IMG/VR virus record: IMGVR_UViG_3300047455_000186
Coordinates: 1 to 56,264 of that record
Source of the DNA: a virus
Strand: one strand, 5' to 3'
Length of the DNA stretch: 56,264 nucleotides
The translations under genes and the position numbers were made by a program. This document shows, piece by piece, positions 36,601 through 43,793 of this stretch (positions are counted from its first letter, which is position 1; each line of letters begins with the position of its first letter). Under the pieces are notes generated by a model, which was not told the DNA's origin, made no database searches, and was given only the letters and a program-made list of their open reading frames with translations.

Positions 36601-39600
36601 AATAGGAGATGTAGATGGCGCCGATATGGACGAGTATTTTACATTCTTTTCTGATGCTATATCCAAAAACGAAATACCTTTCCAGGCGTTAGAAGAGTCA
36701 CAATGGGTTAAAATAGGTAAAGCTATAGCCAATTTGTTTAACACTAGATTTGGAACTAAGAACTTAAAGTTCAATAGCGGACAACAAGTATTTGATTTTA
36801 TTAAAGACTACCAAGCTGGTATTGAAAAAGGCAAACTTACGGGTCAAGCTAAAAAGAAATTAAAGGCAGGCGCTGAAGTTGAAGGCACAAATAAAAAATC
36901 TGTTAGTGACGCTGCTAAAAAAAGCAACGCTAAACTTGATGCGGTACCCAAAGACAAGGTTACAGGCGCTGTAGCGCAAAACACTATAGCTACTGAGTTA
37001 CCTAAAATGGTAAAAGCACAAATAGCCAAAAGGTTTAATTTACCGCCGAGTCAATTAAATGAATTTACCGATGATGTTATATTTAAAATGTACGCAGGCC
37101 AAGAAACCACTAAGTATGACGGAAGAGGAACATTAAGTGGATTTTTAGGAGGCAGAATAAAGTTTAGAATTGAAGACGTTGTAAGAGAGGAATATAAAAG
37201 ACCACAACAAGAAAGATTATATTTAGGTACTGTTGATAATTTGCAGGCATCAGATCAAAAAGATCTTGAAGGTAAAAAAACAGCAAAACAAACAGTGCAA
37301 AAACCTGAATTTGTAAACTTAGTTGAAAGCAAAGTATTGCCAGATGAAATGGCTGCTAAAGTAAAGCAAAAAGTTGTATCTACAACTCGTGTACTTAGAT
37401 CTAGAATTGATGCTGCCGTTTCCTTAAATAGAACAGTAACTCCTTTAATAGCTGAAATTAAAAAAGAAATTGGTAAGCAAGCAGACATTGAATTTAAGAA
37501 AATGCTTGGAGCTAAAAAGAATAATGAGCTTAGGGATAATTTACTTAAACTTAAAAAACCCATTCTTGAAAACCTTACAACTACATTTTTAATGCAAGCC
37601 ATGCCGTTTGCAATACAAAAACAAGTTGATGGTAGATTTACTTCTGATTGGCAAGGGCAAAAAATTGATAGAGAAAGCGTAGAGACTGATAAAGCGGGTA
37701 GGACTTCAGGTGCAGAAATTGTAAGAAGAATACCTAACCCGGTAAACAATGTAAGCGATCAGGATTTCTTAGGTTACATGTTCAAAGGTGAAGAAGTTAT
37801 TCGTGGCCGTAAGGAAGCTTTAGCAAAAGCGTTAGCAGAAGAATACGCTTTTGATTTATACAACCAAGAGTTGAAAAATGAAGATAGCGAAATTCGTCAA
37901 GCGTTTGAAGCTAATCAAACAAGGCTCGGTGTTGAATTATCTGAAAATCTAGCACAAGAATTTTCAAGGCAATCCGAAAGAGGCAATGTAAAAAGATCAG
38001 TATCTAGGCTAAGCAAAGAAGATGCTATAAAGTGGGAAGCTGGTAAAGATAAATTCTTTGTGGATATCAAAGCATTACTTAATTCTAATGGCGCCATTAA
38101 AGAAAACGCTATAAAGAAAGCGCATAAAAATAATTATCCTGATTTTACAGAAGCTCAACATAAGGCCATATCTAAGCAATTTTTTAGATTACTTAAGCCA
38201 TTAAAAGGTATAGATGTTGAAACTTCACTCAAAGAAGAGGGGAAAACATTTGAAGAATATTTAGTAGATATAGCTAAAGATATAGATACCAATGAAACAA
38301 TAGCTAAAATGACTGGCGTTGAAGGATCTATTGCTTCTTTGTTTGAAAATTACAATAATGTAATGGACGCACAAACGGCGATTGAAGATGTATTAAAAAC
38401 TTTAACTATACAGGAAGCGGTTGCTTTTACAAGTACCTCATTTGCTAATTCAGGTAGAATTGGATTATGGGTTGATGGGGAATTGGATTTTAGCAAGACG
38501 CATCGCTCCGATTTATACTCAGGCAAAGAGCAAGTTATAGAGGCACTTAACAGAGCAGGCTTTAAAATTAAAAGCATATCCAATGCTGAAATAACGCTAC
38601 AAGACGGTACTGTATTAAAAAGAGAGTACTCGGCAACAGGCAATGTTCTTAAGGGACATCTAACCGGTAAATTTGACGCGGAAGCTGACAAGGCTAACGC
38701 AAATGCGGCTTGGAAGTACACAACCGCAATGATTAAAGGTATTAAAAATTCGACTCCAGAGGTTCAAGCTATGGTTATGGCTTCGCTAAATTCAGGTACA
38801 AATACAGCTTTAAGAGCGGCCGCGCCTGTTACATATAGAAGTTCAGTGTTGCCTTCTCAAATAACAAAAGACTATAGGTATGAGCATGGAGTTCCAGCAA
38901 GAGTGGTACTTGCTCATTTGTATCAATCAATAGTAAATGGTGATACTAGCATAGATATAAAAGCTTTAAAGGCAGATTATCAAGTAGCTATTATCCCAGT
39001 TGAGATGGATAAAGTTATAGGCAAATCAGGTTATCAGCAAGTTATGATAGCAGGGTATAAGCCAGGCGAAACGCCTTGGTGGAAAAGATATTATAACTTT
39101 GCAACAAGAGGCAAAATACAATACGCGTTAGAATCATTAGAAGACGGGTCTATTATCGGACAACAATATGCTGACTACTTTAATCAAAAAGGTGTTAAGC
39201 CTGAGGTTAAAGCAAACGCTGAGGCTGAGGTTAAAAAAATAACTACCCAGCAAAAAGCTATTAACAACGCTCGCAAGCGTTCTTATACTAAAAATCCTAA
39301 AGGTATTAGTGTATACGATTTTGATGACACACTTGCATTTAGCAAAAGTCAAGTTATAGTTATAATGCCTGCTGAAAAATCCATGCTTGATATCGCAGCA
39401 AGAAGATTATTTGGAGAAACAGCTCTTAAAAACAAACCAGGCTTTTTGAAAACGTTCGACAGCCTTAATGAAGAGCAACAAGCAAAAGTTTTAAAAGACG
39501 TACCCGGAGCAACAAAGAGAATTACGCCTGCTGAATTTGCTAAGAAGGGAGAAGAGCTAACGGCACAAGGAGCTAAATTTGATTTTAGTGAATTTAACAA

Positions 39601-42151
39601 AGTAGTCGAAGGAACACCGGGTCCATTAGCACCGAGGCTTAAAAAAGCAATTGAAAAATTTGGTAATAAAAATATATTTGTATTAACAGCGAGACCGCAA
39701 GAATCGGCAGTTGCTATACACGCATTTTTAAAAGGCCTAGGTTTAGAAATACCGCTTGAAAATATAACTGGACTGGCTAATGGTGCTCCAGCTGCAAAGG
39801 CTGCTTGGATGGTGACAAAAGTAGCTGATGGCTTTAATGACTTTTATTTTGTTGATGACCATCTTGGTAATGTTAAAGCAGTTAAAGATATTCTTAATAC
39901 TTTTGATGTAAAAGGCAAAGTACAACAAGCCAGAGTAAAAAGATCAGTAACATTAAGCAAAGAGCTTAACGATATGGTTGAGCGTAACAAAGGCGCTAAA
40001 TCAGAAGCTATTTACTCTAAAATAAAAGCTAGAAAAGACGGAGCTAAAAAAGGCAGGTTTAAATTCTTTGTTCCTTATGGCGCTGAAGACTTTAGGGGTT
40101 TAACATCATATACATTAGCTGGCAAAGGCAAGCAAGGGGAAGCTGATCAAAAATTCTTTGAAGACAATTTAGTAGTGCCGTACATGAGAGGTATATCTGC
40201 TATGGAAAAAGCTAGGCGAGCTCTTAAAAATGATTTCGCTATGTTATTAAAAATGTTTCCTGGAATGAAAAAACGTTTAGGTAAACAAATTGGCGATACA
40301 GATTACACTGTCGATCAAGCGGTGCGTGTGTATTTATGGACACAGCAAGGGCAGGAAGTCCCTGGTATATCTAAAAGAGACCAAAAGAAATTAAATAGCC
40401 TTGTGGCAAATGATCCTGATTTATCAGCGTTTGCCGACGGCCTTCAAACAATATCAAAGCAAGAACAATGGCCAACCCCCGCAGAATACTGGGCAGCAGG
40501 GTCTGTGTTAAAAGATATTAATCAAATAAACGAGGTTGGAACAAGATCTGAATACTTACAAGAATTTAACAATAATGTAGATATTATATTTGACGAAAAC
40601 AATTTAACAAAGCTGGAAGCTACATATGGCACTCGTTATGTAAACGCCTTAAAGAATTCTATAGCTCGAATGAAGTCCGGTCGCAACAGACCAGCGCAGC
40701 CTGGCGCTTACGAACAGCAATGGTTGAACTGGGTTAATAACTCTGTAGGTACTATAATGTTCTTTAACCGCAGATCAGCAGCAATGCAGATGTTGTCATT
40801 TGCTAACTTTGTAAACTGGAGCGATAACAATCCATTAAAAGCTGGTATTGCATTTGCAAATCAACCGGCATATTGGAGCGCATGGTCAAAAATATTTAAT
40901 TCCGACAAACTTAAAGAACGTCGCGGTGGTTTAAAATCTGATGTACAAGAGCAAGAAATTGCTAACCAAGCTAAAAATAGTAAAGACAAAGCAAGCGCTG
41001 TGATTGCATACTTATTAAAAATAGGTTTTACGCCTACGCAAATTGCGGATAGTTTTGCTATTGCAACAGGAGGAGCTACATTCTTAATTAACAGAACAAA
41101 AACTTATAAAAAGCAAGGTTTATCAAAGGCGGAAGCGGAAGCAAAAGCATTTGAAGACTTTAGTGCCATCTCCGATGAGACACAACAATCAGGTGATCCT
41201 ATGTTGGTATCTGCACAACAGTCGAGCCATTTAGGACGTCTTATATTGGCTTTCCAAAACACGCCGATGCAATACACTAGATTGATGAAAAAAGCTGGCC
41301 AGGACCTTATAAACGGTCGTGGAGATGCTAAGACTAATATTAGCAAGATAGTCTATTACGGGTTTATACAAAACCTTATATTTAGTGCGCTGCAAAATTC
41401 ATTATTCGCTATGTTACCAGGATTTGATGATGAAGAAGAAGACGATGAACAATACGAAAAAACTATTAATACAAAGACTGAAAGAATTGTTAATTCTATG
41501 GTAGACACTATTCTTAGAGGATCTGGATTAACAGGGGCGGTAGTATCAACATTAAAAAATGTTATTAATAGATATTATAAAGAAGAGAAAAAAGGATTTA
41601 CAGCAGATCATGCTTACACATTATTAGAGTTAGCAAACGTATCTCCACCTATAGGATCTAAAATGAGAAAAGTATACGGGGCAATTCAAACTAAAAAGTT
41701 TGATAAAGACGTTATAGCCGCGCAGGGTTGGGATGTTACATTACACGGTAGATTTAATATATCTCCTAATTACGAAATATTAGCATCACTTTCATCCGCT
41801 GGATTAAACTTGCCACTAGATAGAGCGTTAGCCGAAATAGACGGTATATCTGAAGCCCTTGATGCTAGGAATACATCTTATCAAAGATTAGCTTTAGGAT
41901 TAGGATGGAGAACATGGGATGTAAAAGCCAACAAGGAAGAGGAAGAACTAGTAAAAGCTGTAGCAAAAATTAAAAGAAAAAAAGCTGGTATAGAAAAAGC
42001 CAAAGCTACAAGAGCACAAAAGAAAAAAGAAGAGCAAGGGAGAGTGGCTAACATGACTGAAAAAGAATACAACGAATACATGGACGCCAAGATATTAAAA
42101 AGAAGAGAGGCCGCTAGAAAAGCCGCTGAAACTAGACGACAAAATAAATAA
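33674..42151 (+). CDS. Giant polyvalent virion protein with zincin and HAD motifs
   Basis: 2825 aa, a probable ejected inner-core protein. Visible parts: (a) low-complexity N-terminus; (b) a hydrophobic segment at ~722-740; (c) a zincin motif H928-E-L-L-H932 within S-V-A-S-H-E-L-L-H-K, preceded by an EF-hand-like D-M-N-S-D-G-F; (d) a basic helical region at ~1150 (G-R-G-T-L-S-G-F-L-G-G-R); (e) HAD phosphatase motifs D1882-F-D1884-D-T1886, L-T2005-A-R-P and V-D2061-D2062; (f) a hydrophobic helix at ~2558-2582; (g) a Lys/Arg-rich helical C-terminus. Combining many domains in one long protein is known for phage 'polyvalent' proteins delivered with the DNA. Functions for the two catalytic motifs are inferred. 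Confidence 0.75.
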   Translation: MSKYKLASGEVVDTKDYTENQLTYFKYKNPDAGIVEDFQNGAVGTDAPATPVMPSRASIIAGAPPANEPPKKDGDYNFLLGSVESVENRSNGIVAPNSYLIENPEERLVLEEYTNKRGRKVKKYAEPSQEEILRETIDNLDEPEFISNSRGRKVNNPKYVKPENRPSLEVQTQAYIKDNDLDIEFTNNYFNPKGETWFVDKYFGKKELAKAGLTELEMQDFQGMLMRDDFIDGFEEDVADGVYGELGGMIYTGDDKKVIQVTKERTLARKLSQYMADRDDRLNNKMLVNNILENPGDFDQSMSLDEVREEAYKNSNIGYTGYDQEAVKAYLGQNFPALMEKNAKNQEKKNEAYLKRRAWNASTNTADQGVANLGEFIKGLGTGFYKKLDETAIWIDDTIGIFGGNERAKQMRLLNIEDEIADTDSLEYFYASGKGTTIGSDTYIKDERGNIYNTTEGVNVSQILTPLELKSISQTIDAEGKPMDDFSFRGGAIMGGEVTGGIVFDVIGTKGLGTARVAASAGYLSKANKLRSAKGLKDISTRARGAKGRFISTKETFGMKLPFNAQMVDASMYYSFVGAVTGYENTMKAAMQAGLSNEVAEKLADEAQLSMMALYGVTTPINPRIAFVNKLDDILIKNKVFATAVNEYKKTGSQLSFIESIKNQIKQTGLTTTGKGVAFVKEGTKEFIQENVQQFGEVELVNEKINESAGMELMTADYSKDDFINTSILSFAAGGLLGGLSAPGSRVNSNKRLQNLYILSRDLKGTKKRFDRMIDAGRLSQEDADGILEQAKAVGNSSNKFPAWMLKTPDALIEAAVVQSKIEAATNERSQLAPPMRTDVDARLEGLNNELLAIRNKAADELVVKETETIQGIVGKENVTVYNSKAEMEAAGLSDLDMNSDGFIEVDGKIIINREQAANAQAISVASHELLHKVLKSEFKNNPEMKRVVDEFKQILKNKGVFQQIETRAEMYRQEGIGDVDGADMDEYFTFFSDAISKNEIPFQALEESQWVKIGKAIANLFNTRFGTKNLKFNSGQQVFDFIKDYQAGIEKGKLTGQAKKKLKAGAEVEGTNKKSVSDAAKKSNAKLDAVPKDKVTGAVAQNTIATELPKMVKAQIAKRFNLPPSQLNEFTDDVIFKMYAGQETTKYDGRGTLSGFLGGRIKFRIEDVVREEYKRPQQERLYLGTVDNLQASDQKDLEGKKTAKQTVQKPEFVNLVESKVLPDEMAAKVKQKVVSTTRVLRSRIDAAVSLNRTVTPLIAEIKKEIGKQADIEFKKMLGAKKNNELRDNLLKLKKPILENLTTTFLMQAMPFAIQKQVDGRFTSDWQGQKIDRESVETDKAGRTSGAEIVRRIPNPVNNVSDQDFLGYMFKGEEVIRGRKEALAKALAEEYAFDLYNQELKNEDSEIRQAFEANQTRLGVELSENLAQEFSRQSERGNVKRSVSRLSKEDAIKWEAGKDKFFVDIKALLNSNGAIKENAIKKAHKNNYPDFTEAQHKAISKQFFRLLKPLKGIDVETSLKEEGKTFEEYLVDIAKDIDTNETIAKMTGVEGSIASLFENYNNVMDAQTAIEDVLKTLTIQEAVAFTSTSFANSGRIGLWVDGELDFSKTHRSDLYSGKEQVIEALNRAGFKIKSISNAEITLQDGTVLKREYSATGNVLKGHLTGKFDAEADKANANAAWKYTTAMIKGIKNSTPEVQAMVMASLNSGTNTALRAAAPVTYRSSVLPSQITKDYRYEHGVPARVVLAHLYQSIVNGDTSIDIKALKADYQVAIIPVEMDKVIGKSGYQQVMIAGYKPGETPWWKRYYNFATRGKIQYALESLEDGSIIGQQYADYFNQKGVKPEVKANAEAEVKKITTQQKAINNARKRSYTKNPKGISVYDFDDTLAFSKSQVIVIMPAEKSMLDIAARRLFGETALKNKPGFLKTFDSLNEEQQAKVLKDVPGATKRITPAEFAKKGEELTAQGAKFDFSEFNKVVEGTPGPLAPRLKKAIEKFGNKNIFVLTARPQESAVAIHAFLKGLGLEIPLENITGLANGAPAAKAAWMVTKVADGFNDFYFVDDHLGNVKAVKDILNTFDVKGKVQQARVKRSVTLSKELNDMVERNKGAKSEAIYSKIKARKDGAKKGRFKFFVPYGAEDFRGLTSYTLAGKGKQGEADQKFFEDNLVVPYMRGISAMEKARRALKNDFAMLLKMFPGMKKRLGKQIGDTDYTVDQAVRVYLWTQQGQEVPGISKRDQKKLNSLVANDPDLSAFADGLQTISKQEQWPTPAEYWAAGSVLKDINQINEVGTRSEYLQEFNNNVDIIFDENNLTKLEATYGTRYVNALKNSIARMKSGRNRPAQPGAYEQQWLNWVNNSVGTIMFFNRRSAAMQMLSFANFVNWSDNNPLKAGIAFANQPAYWSAWSKIFNSDKLKERRGGLKSDVQEQEIANQAKNSKDKASAVIAYLLKIGFTPTQIADSFAIATGGATFLINRTKTYKKQGLSKAEAEAKAFEDFSAISDETQQSGDPMLVSAQQSSHLGRLILAFQNTPMQYTRLMKKAGQDLINGRGDAKTNISKIVYYGFIQNLIFSALQNSLFAMLPGFDDEEEDDEQYEKTINTKTERIVNSMVDTILRGSGLTGAVVSTLKNVINRYYKEEKKGFTADHAYTLLELANVSPPIGSKMRKVYGAIQTKKFDKDVIAAQGWDVTLHGRFNISPNYEILASLSSAGLNLPLDRALAEIDGISEALDARNTSYQRLALGLGWRTWDVKANKEEEELVKAVAKIKRKKAGIEKAKATRAQKKKEEQGRVANMTEKEYNEYMDAKILKRREAARKAAETRRQNK

Positions 42152-42153
42152 CT

Positions 42154-42375
42154 ATGTATACACCTATAACTAAAAAAGCAAAATGCAAAAGCATTTATAA
42201 AGACTCTATGGACATTTCTATGAATGCTGACGGTTCAGGCGGTGCCTTTAAGTCCCCTATTAAATTAAAAGACGCATGCTATCGTAAAGCCAAGGCTAAG
42301 TACGACAAGTTTCCCTCGGCTTATGCTTCTGGTTATATAGCTAAATGCAGAAAAAGAAAGGGTAACATAAAATGA
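42154..42375 (+). CDS. Small basic protein with S-P-I-K and Cys motif
   Basis: 73 aa, 2 nt after the giant gene. Contains K-A-K-C-K-S near the start, G-G-A-F-K-S-P-I-K-L-K-D, and the conserved tail A-C-Y-R-K-A-K-A-K-Y-D-K-F-P-S-A-Y-A-S-G, then A-K-C-R-K. The Y-A-S-G-x-x-x-K-C-R-K ending is widespread in marine phage small proteins. Four Cys/Lys-rich clusters suggest nucleic acid or metal binding. Function unknown. Confidence 0.7.
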   Translation: MYTPITKKAKCKSIYKDSMDISMNADGSGGAFKSPIKLKDACYRKAKAKYDKFPSAYASGYIAKCRKRKGNIK

Positions 42376-42533
42376 TAGAAGCTTTGCGACATGCACTTGG
42401 TTTATGTGGTGAGCATTGGCATCCTAATGTATTCACGGCCGTTGCATCTATTCCTTTTGTAACCACTGCTGTTTATTACATAAAATGTAAATGCGGCGTA
42501 TGGTTTAAACATGATAAAAGTTGTAATAAATAA
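42372..42533 (+). CDS. 53-aa small protein with single membrane-like helix
   Basis: Starts in an ATGA junction (42372-42375). G-L-C-G-E-H-W-H-P-N-V-F-T at residues 10-22 is a conserved-looking metal-type patch; residues ~21-37 (F-T-A-V-A-S-I-P-F-V-T-T-A-V-Y-Y) could cross a membrane; the tail is K-C-K-C-G-V-W-F-K. It belongs to the small-gene cluster leading to the endolysin. Unknown function, possibly lysis-related. Confidence 0.6.
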   Translation: MIEALRHALGLCGEHWHPNVFTAVASIPFVTTAVYYIKCKCGVWFKHDKSCNK

Positions 42534-42535
42534 TT

Positions 42536-42799
42536 ATGGGATTTCAAATGAAAGGATCTCCGTTTAAAGTACGAAAAACGGAAAAAGGCTTAGCCCTTAA
42601 GCGTTGGTTTAAGGAGGAGTGGAAAACACCTAAAGGCAATGAAGATTATACCAAAGGCGAAAACACATTTCGCCCAACCAAAAAAATATCCAAGGATACA
42701 CCGTCTACATGGAGCGAACTAACTCCTGCTGAAAAAGCTCGTGGTCAAAAAGAAAAAAATACCAAGGGAAGAGTAAGCAGATATAAAAAGAAAAAATGA
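42536..42799 (+). CDS. Small basic protein with G-S-P-F-K motif
   Basis: 87 aa, very basic. It starts M-G-F-Q-M-K-G-S-P-F-K and then has L-A-L-K-R-W-F-K-E-E-W-K-T-P-K, F-R-P-T-K-K, P-S-T-W-S-E-L-T-P-A-E-K-A-R and ends K-G-R-V-S-R-Y-K-K-K-K. I recall this architecture as a small conserved family in environmental phages (resembling DUF5872, unverified). The charge suggests DNA or RNA binding. Confidence 0.7.
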   Translation: MGFQMKGSPFKVRKTEKGLALKRWFKEEWKTPKGNEDYTKGENTFRPTKKISKDTPSTWSELTPAEKARGQKEKNTKGRVSRYKKKK

Positions 42800-42951
42800 G
42801 CTTGCAAGAAATAAAATTATACGCTATAAACGGCAGCACATTAGGTGTAACAACTTTTACTCAAATAGAAGATGGTTTAAAAATAATGCTATTGCTGGTT
42901 ACTATAGGATATACTATAGCAAAATGGAAAGACATTAAAAAGAAAAAGTAA
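42796..42951 (+). CDS. 51-aa single-membrane-helix protein before endolysin
   Basis: ATGA junction with the preceding gene (42796-42799) and TAATG junction with the endolysin (42949-42953). Residues 28-43 form one hydrophobic helix (L-K-I-M-L-L-L-V-T-I-G-Y-T-I-A), followed by a positively charged cytoplasmic-type tail K-W-K-D-I-K-K-K-K. Size, topology and direct coupling to the endolysin suggest a second holin, antiholin or spanin-like component; position-based inference. Confidence 0.65.
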   Translation: MSLQEIKLYAINGSTLGVTTFTQIEDGLKIMLLLVTIGYTIAKWKDIKKKK

Positions 42952-43307
42952 TGATGAAATATTTTAATTATTCGGAATTTGATAGCCCTGATGTGCAGGG
43001 TTCTGGCCAGATGATGGATAAAGATTTTTTAGAAATACTGGATCAAGCTAGAGATCGCTTTGATAAACCCATTAATATTAATTCTGGCTTCCGTACACCA
43101 CAGCATAACCAAGATATTGGAGGGGTAGAATCGTCCTCACATTTAAAAGGTTTAGCAGCGGATATTGATTGTCGCAAATCAAAAGATAGATTTGAACTTA
43201 TTGATATATTTTTAGACTTAGGTATAAACAGGATCGGCGTTGCAGATACTTTTATCCACATTGATGTCGACCCTGATAAATCACCTAATGTAATTTGGAC
43301 ATATTAA
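42951..43307 (+). CDS. Endolysin, M15 peptidase family
   Basis: 118 aa, a single-domain peptidoglycan peptidase. The M15 zinc site is complete: S-x-H-x-x-G-x-A-x-D (S62/H64/D71) and H-x-D (H103, D105) with F-I-H-I-D-V-D, and the S-G-F-R-T loop at 45-49. M15 endolysins (T5 Lys type) cut the peptide crosslink or L-Ala-D-Glu bond. No signal peptide, so export needs a holin. Starts with two ATGs; the first overlaps the upstream TAA. It is the last gene of the plus-strand cluster. Confidence 0.9.
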   Translation: MMKYFNYSEFDSPDVQGSGQMMDKDFLEILDQARDRFDKPININSGFRTPQHNQDIGGVESSSHLKGLAADIDCRKSKDRFELIDIFLDLGINRIGVADTFIHIDVDPDKSPNVIWTY

Positions 43308-43308
43308 C

Positions 43309-43734
43309 TTAGTCGCAAGATTCGTCTAAACGAATAAACCATTCGTCTATTATAGGCAAAAAATACCATTCTTCATTACAATAATTTCCTTCATTTCCTA
43401 TTATAATTTCATCCTGCCCATAAAATCCACCGGACACTGTTAATATTCTTTGCTCATTAATAGTTTCTATAAACCAATCATATTCTGCAGTAGCATCATC
43501 AATAGACCAATTAAATTCATTAGCAGCGTTGATTGGTATAGAGTACATACTGCCCTGGTTTGAGAACTCCCCTGTTCCTTGATTAACAATCCAAGCCCAA
43601 CTTCTAAATGATTTTTGAATCCAAGTCCCTTCGAATATAAATTCTTCTTGTGTTTGTGAAGGCGATTGTAAAATAAGGCTTTCTTCTGTACAAGAAATTG
43701 TAAATACTAATAATAATAATAATAATTTTTTCAT
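43309..43734 (-). CDS. Phage lipoprotein, candidate superinfection exclusion factor
   Basis: 141 aa with a clear lipoprotein signal peptide: M-K-K, a run of Leu/Val and lipobox T-I-S-C with C15. The mature start is C-T-E-E-S; acidic residues after the lipid-bearing Cys resemble the Bacteroidetes signal that sends lipoproteins to the cell surface. The rest is Trp/Tyr/Asp-rich and probably a small beta-sandwich. It lies alone behind the nrdA terminator and ends 1 nt from the endolysin stop. Phage outer-membrane lipoproteins often block receptors (T5 Llp type); function here is inferred. Confidence 0.75.
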   Translation of the reverse strand: MKKLLLLLLVFTISCTEESLILQSPSQTQEEFIFEGTWIQKSFRSWAWIVNQGTGEFSNQGSMYSIPINAANEFNWSIDDATAEYDWFIETINEQRILTVSGGFYGQDEIIIGNEGNYCNEEWYFLPIIDEWFIRLDESCD

Positions 43735-43740
43735 AATTTA

Positions 43741-43775
43741 ATAAAATAAAAAAAGGAGCGCCACCACAGCGCCCC
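43741..43775 (-). terminator. Rho-independent terminator after nrdA
   Basis: On the minus strand GGGGCGC (43775-43769), loop TGTGGTG, GCGCTCC (43761-43755): a 7-bp stem with one G-U pair, then seven T (43754-43748) and ATTTTAT. A textbook intrinsic terminator 19 nt after the nrdA stop (43794). On the plus strand no T-run follows, so it works in one direction. Confidence 0.85.
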
Positions 43776-43793
43776 TAATTAACAACTAACTAA

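Noticed and set aside
37255-37749. 164-aa minus-strand frame inside the giant gene
   Set aside because: Antisense to a well-supported plus-strand gene; Ser/Leu/Phe-rich as expected from reading an AT-rich gene backwards.
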